Shown here: in pieces, positions 1-11,225 of the stretch
Numbering within the stretch: position 1 is the stretch's first letter
Layout: each line of letters begins with the position of its first letter
Assembly (NCBI RefSeq): GCF_000321225.1
Contig: NW_004450480.1
Span: forward strand, 4,228,801 to 4,292,800
Direction: 5' to 3'
Origin: Odobenus rosmarus divergens
Taxonomy: Eukaryota; Chordata; Mammalia; Carnivora; Odobenidae
DNA length: 64,000 nucleotides
Translations under genes and position numbers: made by a program
Notes under the pieces: model-generated
Databases searched by the model: none
Seen by the model: the letters and a program-made list of their open reading frames with translations, nothing else
What the model was told of the DNA's origin: nothing

Positions 1-460
1 GGATCCCAGCCTAGAGCATTGAAGTTAGGATCCCGTGGGGGCAGGGACTGGAATTGTGGTTTGTAAGCTTCCCAGGTGACACTGATGTGCTGCCTGGCCT
101 GAGACCTGAGACCGGCAGCTCCGTGGGGAGCGGGGAGGAACCTGACCTCCATCTGGGCTGAGCAGAGGATTGCCACCCGCATCCTGCCTCCCCGCCCCCA
201 GCACCTCCTACAGATGCCTGCAGGCCTCTAGCCTTCTACACAAATGGATGTCTGTCCTTAGACTGCACTGGCAGTGGCCCATGAGTTTGGCTGGAAGCCA
301 GAATTTGGGTGCCCGTTCACTCTAAAGCATTTTAAAGTAGCCATTTCAAATACGACTTTTGCTTAGCTCAGGTGAGTCCCATCACTAGATAGCGTGGGAT
401 AGATGGGGGAAAAATGTGGGGTGGAAAGCCTAAAGTAGACACAGAATTAATTTAGGGCTG
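1..460. other. Single-copy-looking sequence, nothing recognised
   Basis: No repeat, open frame or motif that I recognise. It begins with a GGATCC hexamer, which may be coincidence or a clone end. Composition is mixed, with a moderately GC-rich first 250 bases. Confidence 0.4.
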
Positions 461-600
461 TTGCGACCTTCTGTAAGTTACTCAAGCTATCTGAATCTCG
501 GTTTCCCTACCTGTGAAATGGGAACAGAATCTACTCTGTGGCGTTGCTACAATGTACAAATGAGGCGACATAGGTGAGAGCATTTTGTAAGAGTGTAGCA
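461..600 (+). mobile_element. MIR SINE fragment
   Basis: The order of motifs matches the MIR body: a diverged gtgaccttgggcaagttact block (here gcgaccttctgtaagttact), then tctgaatctcggtttccc, then gtgaaatggga, then a degenerate tail. It is an ancient tRNA-derived SINE with no coding content. Confidence 0.65.
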
Positions 601-920
601 TCGTGGAAAAGCAACCCCTTGCTTGGTGGCTGTTATCTGGCCGTCTTGCAGATCTAGGGCTCGAGTTTCTCCTGGGGAGTGGGAGTAATGTGCTGGGAAT
701 TCGTTACCACTACCGGAAAAGCCATTCTGGGCATATGTTCTGGGGGTGAAAACTTGATGTTTTGTTTTTGTAAATGGGGAGCAGCATTATCATTATTGTT
801 GAACTCTGTAATCCTCTGCTATAGTGTTACTTCTTATGGCAGAATTACTAATTTCCCCCAGTACTAGGAATTCTGGCTTTGGAATATTTTCACATTTTTA
901 AAATGTTATCTTTTAGGCCC
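601..920. other. Single-copy-looking sequence
   Basis: No repeat family recognised. A 62-codon open frame at 679-867 has no recognisable motif and is of a length expected by chance. Confidence 0.4.
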
Positions 921-1107
921 AAGTTTCTCCAACATCTAAGGCCTCAGAATCACCTGAAAAGCTTGTTAAAACAGACTGCCAGGCTCCACCCCCAGAGTTT
1001 CTGATTCAGCAGGTCTGGGGTGGGGTGCAAGAAGGTGCATTTCTAAAACGTTCCCAGGTAATACCAATACTTCTTGTTTAGAGAGTGCGTGTGGAGAGCC
1101 ACCATGT
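921..1107 (-). mobile_element. MER5A-type hAT-Charlie DNA transposon fossil
   Basis: Contains the diagnostic ordered blocks cagaatcacctg, cttgttaaaacagac, ccacccccagagtttctgat and tctggggtggggtg, followed by the reverse-matching half. This is the non-autonomous hAT-Charlie MER5 group, about 187 bases here and close to full length. The terminal inverted repeats are degraded. Confidence 0.75.
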
Positions 1108-1142
1108 AGACTTTTTCTACAATGTCACAGCATTTCATGGAG

Positions 1143-1530
1143 GGCAGTGGTTCTTATCCTTAGCTACACCTTAGAATTACCTGGGGAGCTTTTTTTTTTT
1201 TTTTAAAGATTTTATTTATTTATTTGTCAGAGAGAGAGAGAGAGTGAACACAAGCCAGGGGAGTGGCAGGCAGAGAGGCAGAAGCAGACTCCCCGCTGAG
1301 CAGGGAGCCCGATGAGGGGCTCCATCCCAGGACCCTGGGATCATGACCTGAGCCGAAGGCAGACGCTTAACTGACTGAGCCACTCAGGCGCCCCAGCCCT
1401 GGGGAGCATTAAAAAATATTGATGCCCCACAGCGGCCAAATTAGTTTCCGTGGGTGGGGCCAGGCTATCACTATTTTTAAAATGTTTCATGAGGGATTCT
1501 AATGTGCAGCCAGAGGTGAGAACCACAGTG
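1143..1530 (+). mobile_element. MER5B-like hAT element split by a CAN-SINE
   Basis: The left half starts cagtggttct and runs to cctggggagc. The right half resumes with ggggagcatt and ends gagaaccacagtg, so both terminal repeats of a MER5-group element are visible. The SINE at 1190-1394 interrupts it. Without the SINE and target duplication the element is about 175 bases, normal for the family. Confidence 0.75.
1190..1397 (-). mobile_element. CAN-SINE (tRNA-Lys derived)
   Basis: Read on the minus strand it starts GGGGCGCCTGAGTGGCTCAG and ends in the AAATAAATAAATAAAATC tail, seen on the plus strand as a T-run at 1191-1204. The A-box-like TGGCTCAG and B-box-like region of the tRNA head are recognisable. 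A 10-base target duplication cctggggagc lies at 1180-1189 and 1398-1407, inside a MER5 copy, so insertion post-dates that element. Confidence 0.95.
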
Positions 1531-1604
1531 TAAATCCCATTTCCCTGCTTCCGGTCTTAGGCCCTGGAACACAGTCTCCACCCAGAAGCTGAGTCTGAAA
1601 AATA

Positions 1605-2366
1605 CCAATCAGATGATCTCATGGCATTTCTCCCCTTAACACCCCTCATTTACCTTCCGATGTGTTTAGGGTAAAGTCTGAACTCTGTGCCACACCCCGA
1701 AGTCCGGCCAGTCCTCCTTCCCTCTCATTCATTCTATTCTTGTACCTCACCTACACACCAGCTCTTGGGCTTCTCTTCTGTTCTTCCAACAGGTCACACC
1801 CTTCCCTGTGCCAGGGCCTCGCTCTTGTCCTCTCTGGCTGGGATGCTCGCCCCCAACCCCAGCACTGCTGTCTCGTTCTGTCCCTCAAGCCTTAGCTCAA
1901 ATATCCCTTCCTGGGCCATGCTGTCAAATATGGCGGCCACTACTTAGATCTGTGCCTGTTAAGGACCACACAACTCTAGGGACCACTTTACTTTATGGTC
2001 ATCAGGGATTTGTATATACCTGTTGTGACAGTTTTCTAGCCGAGTGTTAAATGTGCAGAGTAAGGGGGGGGCCCTTTCTGATTCTAAACAAAGCCACCAT
2101 ATTTTCCATTGGCGGGGGAACTACTCTAATAGGCCCCTTTCTACACCCATTAAGCTCTCATATTTGCCTGTCTATCATCTTCATAGCCCTGATCAGATTC
2201 TAATATCTTGTTTATTTAGTTGATTACTTGTATGTCATCTGACTGTTGGATAGAAATCATCTTCCTGAGGGCAGGGACCTTGCCTACCTTGCTCACTGCT
2301 GCTCCAGGGGCCTGCGAGGTAGAATGTACATAAATAGATTTATTGAATGAATGTATAAATGAATGA
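1605..2366 (+). mobile_element. L2 LINE, 3' portion
   Basis: Successive L2 landmarks are in the right order: ttagggtaaagtctgaactc near 1665, ctgtgccagggcctcgctct near 1805, agccttagctcaaatatccc near 1888, gagggcagggaccttgcc near 2267, and a tail of ttattgaatgaatg near 2340. This is the C-terminal coding region and 3' end of an ancient LINE. It has stops in all frames and is not functional. Confidence 0.85.
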
Positions 2367-4196
2367 ACCCTTCAAATTATGAGCTGCAGGTACCCCCTCT
2401 GTTCTGTGACTATTACTGCAAGGCACTGGCAGCCCAGACAAGTCCCAGAATAGACTCTTCTCGATGGTTAGGCTACATTTGGCCACATTGGTGGCCACGT
2501 GCCAATCATCTCCTCTCTTGAGCCCGGTGGACTTCTTACTCACCGCCCATCACAGTTTAGGTCAGACAATGGTGGGAGGGGCCAGAGCAGACCAGCACCC
2601 GCGTTTCACAGGGAAATATGACCAGGGTGATTAAGTGGCTCTGTGGTCCTTTACACCATTGCCTTACCAAGGGGTGGGGCTGTGGAAGTGTCAGTAATCG
2701 ATAATTGCCCATTTTATATGGAAGGTTTATAGGCTAATCTCCAGAGTAATTGTTTCTGAAAGAGTAGTAAAATTAGGCAAGGAGGCCATCCGAGATGATG
2801 GCCTGTGAGGGGTGGCTGCACAGACAGGCTATTAGCATCACAGAGGTCAGACCTGTCTCGAAGTGAAGGGCATCGTGTGTCCAGAACGAGGCATCCTAGC
2901 TTCAAGCGTAACCTTCCAGAGAGTTTAAATGGTACCTGGAAGGTTCGGCTTCTTGAGAAAGAAAAGTCTGTGCTCTGGAGCAGGGAGATAGAGTCAGGAA
3001 GGGTCAGGTAGAAAATCTAGTGATGGGAGGCAAGCAGGCTCTCTTTCCAAAGTTGTTTTCTTCCTTAGGCACGAAGAAGTTTTCCATAATCAGTACGACT
3101 CCCTAATCTCCTTGCAGTTGCAATATTTTCTCCTATTCATACAAAGTGGTGCACAGTACACATTTCCATGTGAAATTGAAGTTGAAAGGCAGTTGTGCAT
3201 CTCAAATAATTATCCTTGAATTTCAGGATAATTGGCAAGATTGTCCCAAATGTAACCACTTTTACTTACAAGGTCAGTGAGAGGGTGTTGGGCCGATATG
3301 TGTATTTATCATTTAAAAACTGTTTATGGTATATAGTAGAATCTCTATAAGTAGACCTGTGTATTTTCTTTTGTATAGTGGTATAAAGTCTCTCATGCAA
3401 ACAGATTTAGGTTAAAAAGTCAAATTGATTTTAAAGACAACTCTTAAGGAACTATCAGGAGAAAGTAAAGAGACAGGAGAATTGAGAAATCCCTCAAACC
3501 AGGACTGGGGCATCCAGACCTAAGCAAACGATTAAGCAAGTGCTTTCTTTGTTTAATGGATGGAAATGTGAGTAAGATTGTTTTTGCTCAACATCCTCAG
3601 CATAAAAATTTGAAGAGAGAAGCAAGATTAATCTGCACTTAGACCACCTCTTTATTCTTTGCTGAGTTGGAAGTTGCCCACATGGGCCCATAGAGCAGAA
3701 GAGGAAGGGGAGGAGATGCTACATAACCAGCTGGATTAGCTAAATCACTGTTGACTTTCTGATCGATGGAAGAGCAATGCTGCCATCAGATGAAGCTCAC
3801 GTCCTCAGAAGACCGTCCCTGGCTCTGGACACACAGAACTCAATAAATCTTCTCTAGCAGCCCTTGGCCCCAGTAGGAGGACAAAGTGGGACAAGGCTTG
3901 TCAAACTTGGATCTGTTCCTAACTCAATAACTAGAGAGGGAACAATTTGTACTTGCTGGCCACACGACAACACCAACACTTGCCTGTCTTGTGGGAATGC
4001 CCCAAAGCAAAGAATTTAACACGGGAGTATTTTTAGATGGTTAAAATGTGGATCTTCACTGTCAACAACGGCTAATAGTTTTGAACACATCAGTACTTGC
4101 TGACAACTGCTCTTAGCCCATTTCTCTTGATGATTTTACTATCATGGAAAAGAGACTTGGGTGGAAATTTCTAAATAGACACTTCTTTATTGTAGA
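2367..4196. other. Single-copy-looking sequence, about 1.8 kb
   Basis: No repeat family recognised with confidence. Short open frames of 60-70 codons occur on both strands and are unremarkable. The right half (3050-4190) is AT-rich. Confidence 0.35.
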
Positions 4197-4436
4197 TCTG
4201 TACCATCCAATATGGTAAGCACTCGCCACTGGGACCATTTAAATATAATTTAATTAAAATTAGAAAAAACTTAAAGTTCACTTTAAATGTAAAATATTAA
4301 GTTCAGCTTAAAATTCTCCTTTGGACTAACCACATTCTATATGCTAAATAGCATCCTGTGGCTATTAATACTGGATATTATATTTGATAGCACAGGGATT
4401 GAACATTCAGGGCAGAAATTTCTTTGGACAGTGTTG
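4197..4436. mobile_element. Palindromic hAT-like DNA transposon fossil
   Basis: Begins tctgtaccatccaatatggt and ends ttggacagtgttg. These ends are diverged versions of the mutual inverted ends cagtgctgtccaata / tattggacagcgctg of a common mammalian non-autonomous DNA transposon. Related copies are at 9713-10521 and 53926-54228. I do not assert the family name. Confidence 0.55.
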
Positions 4437-6866
4437 TATGAATGAATCCCTTCTGAAACTTTGGACCAAATCAGCCTATTTTCAGGGAAGATCATCCTAT
4501 CCTAGGGGATTCGGGTGTGTGTGTTTGTAGGGCGGTGGGGGGGAGGCCTTCAGCAATTAGTAACATTTTTCAGTTCTTCAATTCCTAGCTATTTTTTAGT
4601 ATACTTGCTTCACCCCAGGATATGCCTCTTGTCGGCATCTCTACTCCATCTGAGGTTGATTGGCTTCTCCACATGAGCGTGTTGTCTTTTCTGGGTTTTC
4701 TAATTCAAAGGAATTTTTGCCATTTCTGATGAGAGGTAATAGACAATGAATCACAAGGAAAAGTCGCAAATAAATCTATTCCTAAGATTTTCACTCACTG
4801 ATGATCTTCCCCTTGAGGCAGGGAAATAGCCCATGGACAGCACTTGCTTGCTCTCTCTGGTAGAGAGTATGTTTAAAAGAATAAAAAAAAGAGGTGATTT
4901 AGAGGTGGAAGGAGATTTATTTTCAAAGTTTTCTAGATAGAGTCAGGACATTGAGCTGGAAAAGCCAGAACTGGCTCCTGCACACTCTGGGTGTTTGTTA
5001 TCGAATGGGTCTGTGCCTCGAACGCTCAGATTGACCACTGCCCTATGACTGATGGCAGAAGAAACATCGATTGAGCCTCTGCTAAGAAAACAAGTATCTC
5101 CGCTCGATTCAAGAAAATACAATGTGTCACACACTTAGTGAAAATCAATAACACAGGGAAAATTTACTGGCTGCTATTCAGATCTCAGTTCCTCTAATTA
5201 TAGGAGCTGGTGAAGTCACTGGGTTTTTTTGAGGTTTAGCAGTTAGGCAGGAGGTACCAGTCACTAGCTTTCTGGTAAACCTGAAAAGAGCCCCACTGGG
5301 TTGTTTTCTGTGAGAACAAGATGGGAAGCAAGTGGAGAAAGCCAACTGCAAAACAGATGGGAAGCTCTTGTGCTGAAAGGAACTCCTGGGACTTTGGGGT
5401 CTGCTCTGCAGAAGAGAATGATGAAGAGGTGCCTGGAGCAGGGTTTCTCAAAACAAGAATCCTCACCTGGTTTGCTTCACCCGTAGAAGTTGTCCACCTG
5501 ACACTGGCATCTAGGATTTGAGTTTATGACCCTGCTTTCAGGAAAGCTAGACATTGTTTATCAATAGACCGATTTGAATAGAGAAGAAAAGGAGAGCCCA
5601 GAGGAGCCCTGGAATGGAGGTATTGCCTGTTGTGGTCAGAACTGGAGGCAAAAGTTGCTTATTATGCTCTATCCCCTCCTGCCCGCACCGTGTGCCCCCT
5701 CCCCGCCACAAGGACTTTAGAAAGAGAATGGGAAGGTTGTCGAACAAAGGGAGGGCAGGAGAGAGCTGGAGGATGTGGGTACCGCAGGACTGATGAGCTA
5801 CTGTAACTGAGTATTGAACTCTGGGCAGTAATATGGTGAATTACAGCCCAGCCCTTGAATGATGGCTGGAAGTCATCAAGTCTCTCGATTTTACTAAGTT
5901 GTCATTCACATGTTATATTAGCTGAAACTGTAACTACTGCTTCCCTCCCAGAAGGGAAAATGGCTCTCCATGCTAGGTTACCGCCTCCATGGTATTGATT
6001 TTGTGTGGGTGGGCAGTGATTCATGGGACACCCCTTCCCTTTTATTTCTAGCTCCAGAGTTTCAAGGGTCTTGTGTGAATTGCGCTGGTGTAGCAACAAC
6101 CCAGCAGGCTCCCTCATTGTGTTTGTAAATGATGACTCTGGATTTGGGAGAGAGAGGAAGGCTGGCGAGAGAATCACCAAATATAAAGTGAAATAAATAA
6201 GATAAGGAGGAAGACGATGTTTGTGGATCTGTCAGGGATTGAAAGAAAGCGTTCTGAGTGTGGCACTCTTACCCTTTAACTCAGTGGCATCCCTGGGGAC
6301 GAAGAGAGGGGAAAGTAGAAATTTAGACTGTTGCTATTTTTAGTTTCTATTAACAGTTTTCCAAGCCACTCTGGCTCGTTTTTGCTGAAAAATTTGCCAA
6401 AGCTCTGCTGCAGAGAAAGGAACAATTAAGTGTTTATGAAGACATTAGGCTGAGTGGTTCTTAGTGAGACAGAGCTAATTTTGTCCATCATTAGATACCG
6501 AGGTGCTGAGGGTGCTTCTCTGACTCTGTTCTCAGTTGGGAATTGGGATCCGAACCAGACTTCCGCTGACTATCAGTGTTCTTCCAGACGCTGCCCTGGA
6601 GCTTCGATTCCCCTCCCCTTCACAACCTCCTGCCAAACTTGGCTCACGTCCAAAGGTGATGTTTGTAAGAATATTGACGTCTGGAGGTGTTTTTCCATGA
6701 GGGATGCCTTGACCTTGATTGTGACCTGGGAATCCACCGCCTTATTCTTAGTATATTTTCACTGTAATTTTATTCTGTTTTACTCTATTCTAACTCCTTA
6801 ATTTTAGGCAACATATTTAGCAGGTAGTTCTCATTTGAGATGTGATATAATATTAACAATATATAA
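4437..6866. other. Single-copy-looking sequence, about 2.4 kb
   Basis: No recognised element. A short GT run lies at 4513-4528 and a G-rich patch at 4530-4545. A 115-codon open frame at 6454-6801 shows no domain, and its start has no supporting context. Many 60-90 codon frames lie on both strands, as expected by chance. Confidence 0.35.
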
Positions 6867-7066
6867 GGGCGCCTGGGTGGCTCCGTCAGTTAAGCGTCTG
6901 CCTTCAGCTCAGGTCATGATCCCAAGGTCCTGGGATGGAGCCCCGTGCACCAGGTTCCCTGCTCAGTAGGGAGTCTGCTTTTCCCTCCACCTCTGCCCCT
7001 CCCCCTGTTTGGCTCTCTCTCTGTCTCTCTCTCAGATAAATACATAAAATCTTTAAAAAAATATAA
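6867..7066 (+). mobile_element. CAN-SINE, full length
   Basis: Starts gggcgcctgggtggctccgt and contains the catgatcccaaggtcctgg and ctgctcagtagggagtctgc blocks, then a (TC)n tract and an A-rich tail. Flanks are AT-rich. A possible very short duplication (atataa) is seen but is not convincing. Confidence 0.95.
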
Positions 7067-7167
7067 AATAGTAACAATCATTGTTATTGCTATACTTTTA
7101 GTAATATATTACATAGTAATTCTATTAACATATACTAATTATTATGATTGTATTTTGTGTCACTGTT
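7067..7167. other. AT-rich sequence
   Basis: About 100 bases of AT-rich, low-complexity-leaning DNA between the SINE tail and an L1 tail insertion. Nothing else is visible. Confidence 0.4.
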
Positions 7168-7256
7168 GATGTAATAATTCTTTTTTTAAAATTTTTTTAT
7201 TGTTATGTTAATCACCATACATTACATCATTAGTTCTTTGATGTAATAATTCTTTT
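7168..7256 (-). mobile_element. Very short L1 3' tail with 17-base target duplication
   Basis: The insert (about 7185-7239) is only the last part of a carnivoran L1 3' end. It is the same sequence as the start of the L1 at 63873, here in reverse with a poly-T left edge. It is flanked by perfect 17-base repeats gatgtaataattctttt at 7168-7184 and 7240-7256. The structure is a severely 5'-truncated but otherwise canonical target-primed insertion. Confidence 0.9.
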
Positions 7257-7261
7257 GTCAC

Positions 7262-7470
7262 TGCTAACAGTTATTAAACTCTTACTATAAGCTGAATGCC
7301 GTGCTAAGCACTTTTCGTGTATTACCTCATTTAATCATTGCAAAACCCTATAGGTGAGTTTTAATCATTTTACCCCTTTTACAGATGGGGAAAGTGGCAC
7401 TTACAGAGTTTAAGGCAACTGCCCTAGGACATAAAGCAAGATGATGGCAGAGCTAGGCATTCTACCTCCG
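7262..7470 (-). mobile_element. MIR SINE
   Basis: Reverse-strand MIR landmarks in order: cgtgctaagcacttttcgtg, acctcatttaatcattgc, ttttacagatggggaaa, and tggcagagctaggcattc. The core domain is well preserved. Confidence 0.85.
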
Positions 7471-8414
7471 TGGTCCTCATTTGTCACCCCTGTAAACACT
7501 GCTCTGTGATTTGGTGTGCTGTGACAGGTGCCTCCAGGCCCAGGTGTCTGGCCCTCCTTCAAGCCTTCTGTTCTCAGGATGATGGAGAAGCCGGTTTCAG
7601 CCTCCAGGAAGATGTCATTTTCCAGTGAACTGATGATGGCCCCAAGCCCCATTAGTTGGCTGACGCTCTGGGTTTTAGGGGGGCTGTTTAATGGATCGTG
7701 GAGCCAGTTCACTCCTGGGTCACCCCATCCCCGCTGACCCCTAGTGATGCATTGACAGATAGGGTCTGGAGCTCCATCCCGCAGTGGGTGCATTCTACAG
7801 GGTGCCACCCCCGAGGGCAGTGCAGCAAATCCGATCTGCAGATTAGCAGAAACTCTGCCCCCACTGTCGGCTGTCTCCTCTAAATAATGTGTGAGGAATT
7901 GTGCAGGGAGCCATGTGATGATGAATTATGACTGGCGCTGGGGCTGGGAAGTGGGCAAAATCGACCCAGTCTTGTCTTTGTTCTCATTGACAAGAATAAC
8001 AACAAATCCCAGTTGCTGAAAGTGGAACCTTCCACCACCATCCCATGAAATCAAAACGGCCTGAGTTTGTCTTATTCATTCTGCTCTGGGGTATCTGAAT
8101 CAGCCCGCAGTGCTAGTTTGGGCTGTCACATGCTGGTATATATTTTGAGAGCACCAAGAAGCAAGCATCTATAATTTGTCATGTAACACCTACCTGGAAA
8201 TTTACAACAGTGTTGTCCTTCTAGCCCACTCTGGAGAACAAGATCACAGAGAAGCTACATTTCCTAGGGGCAGCAGGTTGCCTGGGACAGATGCAGTGTG
8301 TGCCTCTTGTCCTGAAATAATTATTAGCTTCCTTTTCACCCTCAAAAGTGTCCTCCTGAAATAGAAATTATATAGTCATTTTATGACCCAGTAAAGAATA
8401 AAGGTGCTGTGGTC
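7471..8414. other. Single-copy-looking sequence
   Basis: No repeat recognised. A 132-codon minus-strand frame (7410-7808) partly overlaps the MIR and has no recognisable domain, so I do not call it. Confidence 0.35.
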
Positions 8415-8615
8415 CACAGCTTAAGTGTGACTCGGGTTTTCCTGTTCATAGCCCTGTGATCTTGAACAGTTAGCTTCCTGAACTCTGGCTTCCTCATCTC
8501 TAAAATGGGAAGAATAGTGGCAACTGTTTGTGAGGGTTGTTTTGTGGATTAAACAAGATCCTAACGCAAAGGGCTTCGTATGAAGGGCTTACATGTTAAG
8601 CGCTGCATGAAAATT
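8415..8615 (+). mobile_element. MIR SINE
   Basis: Contains agccctgtgatcttgaacag, cttcctcatctctaaaatgg and a diverged gcaaagggcttcgtatg block in MIR order. Confidence 0.8.
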
Positions 8616-8864
8616 GAGTCTATATGCAGTGCGGGGGTGCACCTTATACATTCTAGAGTGCAAGAAAGGAAAACTGGCTGGCTTTCTAGACCTCAATCAT
8701 ATTTCTGGCTTGGACCCTCCCTTTTCTGAGGCTGGCAACAGGGAAGCAGTCTGAAAGCCTCTGCTTGAATTTTAGCCCTGCCAAATTAAGAGCTGTGCTA
8801 CCTATGTGGGTAATTTTGCAGTTCCTCATTCAGTATCCTCTGCTGAAAGTTGGGCTGATGATTA

Positions 8865-9060
8865 CAGCTCAAAGTTTGAGACTCTGGATTCTGGATCCAA
8901 CTGTCTGCTTCCACATCCTGGCTCATCTACCCCATCCCTGTGTGACCTCTGGGACTTCCTTCGCCTCTTTATTACAATATCCCAGCTGGGGATAGAATTT
9001 ACCCGATAGTGTGTCCTGAGGATTAGAGGTGTGAACACATCTAAGCCTCTGAACTGCACC
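8865..9060 (+). mobile_element. MIR SINE, degenerate
   Basis: Matches MIR in the 5' half (gagactctggattctggatc, then ctgtgtgacctctgggactt) and in a diverged 3' half (gtgtcctgaggattagagg). This second MIR follows the one at 8415-8615 in the same orientation. Confidence 0.65.
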
Positions 9061-9099
9061 CCACACGTAGTGAGAATCAGTGATGGTGAGATACGGGTA

Positions 9100-9700
9100 C
9101 AGTGCTAGTTTTCAGGGAAACAGGAAGAAATTTAAATAACTGTTCACGAGTCCAGCATCCAGAGATAGCCACTGTTAATATTTAAGTGTATTTTCTTTCC
9201 TTTATATTTGTACCTGTATTTTGAAAACAGTGTAATGATATATAGACACGTTGCTATCTTTTTTCTTTTTCTTTGCTTAGATCAGTCATTTCCTCTATGT
9301 TACCGGTTTTTAGAAATTCAGTTTTTACTAGTAGCATTATATTCCATCATACGATGAAATCTATTTTTTATTCCCCTGATATTGTATATTTACATGATTT
9401 CTAGCTTTTTTCTATGAAAAGTAATTGTTCAGTAAATATTTCTGGATGAAAAACATAAATTTTGGGACCACTTCTTTGGTTACCTCCTTTGGATAGAGTC
9501 CTTTGTGCCGAAAGACTGGGCTAACAAATAAGACTGTTTTTAAGGCTCTTGATACATATTGTCAGGTTATACTCTAGAAATGTATCAAATTTACCGATTT
9601 AGCCACAGAGTAGAATGCTGCTCATTTCATCACACTTTCACTGGCATTGAGCGTCCTTATTTTTTTCCTACTCGCTGACTTGTGTACACAACCTACTCTG
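9100..9700 (-). mobile_element. L1ME-type LINE 3' UTR fragment
   Basis: Read in reverse this is an old L1ME 3' region. Landmarks on the plus strand include agccactgttaatatttaag, agcattatattccatcat, and gttcagtaaatatttctgga. Two related copies lie at 40835-42375 and 44883-45345. No coding capacity. Confidence 0.6.
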
Positions 9701-9890
9701 TTATTTTTAGACCAGTGCTATCCAATCAAACCTTCTGCAATGATGGAAACGCTATGTTTCAGCACTGATATGGTAGCCACTAATTACTTGGGGTTATCGG
9801 GCTCTTGAAATGGGGCTAGAGCAACCAAGGAAATGAATTTTTAATTTAATTTAGATTAATTTGAATTTAAGAATTTTTTTTTAAATTACT

Positions 9891-10089
9891 TTTTTTGGGG
9901 AAAGATTTTATTTATCTCTTTGACAGAGAGAGGCACAGCGAGAGAGGGAACACAAGCAGGGGGAGTGGGAGAGGGAGAAGCAGGCTTCCCGCGGAGCAGG
10001 GAGCCCGATGCAGGGCTCAATCCCAGGACCCTGGGATCATGACCCGAGCCAAAGGCAGACGCTTAACGACTGAGCCACCCAGGCGCCCC
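9891..10089 (-). mobile_element. CAN-SINE, full length
   Basis: Reverse orientation: poly-T/AAAGATTTTATTTAT at the left and ccacccaggcgcccc at the right. A short duplication (aaattactt at 9883-9891, aaattactt at about 10091-10099) marks the insertion. A 65-codon open frame (9895-10092) is simply the SINE body. Confidence 0.95.
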
Positions 10090-10106
10090 TAAAATTACTT
10101 CTTATT

Positions 10107-10468
10107 AAATAATTTTTTATTTTTAAATTATTCCCATTTAAAGTAATTTTTATTTTAATTCCGGTGTAGTTAACACCCACTGTTACATGAGTTTCAGGTG
10201 TACAAGACAGTGATTCAGCCATTCTGTACATTACTCAGTGCTCATCTCCATCACCTATTTCATCCATCCCCACCCCCTCCCCGCTGGTAGCCCTCTGTTC
10301 TCTATAGTTAAGAGTCTGTGTTTTGGTTTGTCTCTTTCCCCCCACTTTGTTCTTTTGTTTCTTAAATTCCACATACGTGTGAGATCATATGGTATTTATC
10401 TTTTTCTGACTGACTGATTTCGCTTAGCATTATACTTTCTAGGTCCCTCCCTGTTGTTGCAAGATTAC
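10107..10468 (-). mobile_element. Carnivoran L1 3' fragment
   Basis: Minus-strand L1 3' sequence. Landmarks on the plus strand are gtttcaggtgtacaagacag, cacctatttcatccatcccc, tctctatagttaagagtctg, and catatggtatttatcttttt. The right border runs gcaagattacttt, which echoes the aaattacttt at 9882 and is consistent with a target duplication. The first 154 bases are repeated at 11877-12030. Confidence 0.85.
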
Positions 10469-10525
10469 TTTGCGGTTAAGTAGCCACGCGTGGCCAGTGG
10501 CTGCGGTGTTGGGCAGAGCAGGCTT

Positions 10526-11225
10526 GCGCTCTGCTTCCCACCAGCACGGCGGGACGGCCCCCGGCGTTCCCATCCAGGAGCTCATCTAGGGTTCTTTCCC
10601 CGGCCCGCTGTCGGCGGGACGAAGTAGTAGCAATCACCGCCAGGGATGATTTTGGGCAACACTCCCACTCTTTCTCCTACATTCACTCAGCAGCATTCCC
10701 AGAAGGCCACCCGCCCAGAGAGCTGATGGCGCTTCTTCCGTTAGAGGAGATTGAAGTGTGTGCCCCATCTCTGCTGTTTTCTCTGCTCTGTCGTCCGAGG
10801 TTTCTGCCTCTCTTACCCTGTTACTGTTAGGCCCTTTTCCAGGGCGAGAGGCAACCCCCCAAAAAGCCGTCTCTCCCTGCTGCTTCGCGCCCTGTCTCAT
10901 GTTGGTGGGGAAGGTGGTGGGTTGGTTCTCGGCTTCCCTCCGCTCCCTCAGCCGTGGACGCTGGCCATGGCTCAGCAGCCAGGGTTTTCACTGCTCACTC
11001 CTCCAGTGCTCGGTTTGTGACGTCTTTTGTTGCTGTGTATCCCGGTCATGTGACAGGTCACACGGCGCGGTTGGCAGCAGGCCCGAGCTCAGTTCCTCCG
11101 CGATGGAGAGCCAGCCGGGCCCTCTGTGACCTGTGACTCTATCTACTTGGCCCTGACCAGTGGGCCAGAGCCCAGCAAGGCCAAACCACCCGAGGAAACA
11201 GCTGCCCACTGGTTCTTGGCAGCCA
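10526..11225. other. GC- and CpG-richer single-copy stretch
   Basis: Noticeably richer in CpG than the surroundings, especially 10540-10640 (cggcgggacggcccccggcg). Three overlapping 60-123 codon frames exist on the plus strand and two on the minus strand, which reflects GC content rather than coding. No TATA box, splice pattern or known domain supports a gene, and the CpG density looks too patchy for a clear CpG island. Confidence 0.35.

Larger units (their letters stand above)
9713..10521. mobile_element. Palindromic hAT-like element split by L1 and SINE
   Basis: The left part (9713-9880) starts cagtgctatccaatcaaacc and contains tggtagccactaattact and cttgaaatggggctag. The right part (about 10483-10521) is agccacgcgtggccagtggc and then a diverged tattggacag end. 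A SINE (9891-10089) and an L1 3' fragment (10107-10468) lie between the halves. Confidence 0.6.

Noticed and set aside
6867..7066. Possible tRNA gene from the tRNA-like head of the SINE
   Set aside because: The polymerase III box-like words belong to the CAN-SINE. No complete cloverleaf was seen here or in the other copies.
9895..10092. 65-codon open frame rich in Arg/Gly
   Set aside because: It is the CAN-SINE body in reverse. The same artefact is seen in other SINE copies.
10526..11225. CpG island or first exon
   Set aside because: CpG density is raised but patchy. No TATA or initiator context, splice donor or recognisable peptide was found, so I left it as a note.
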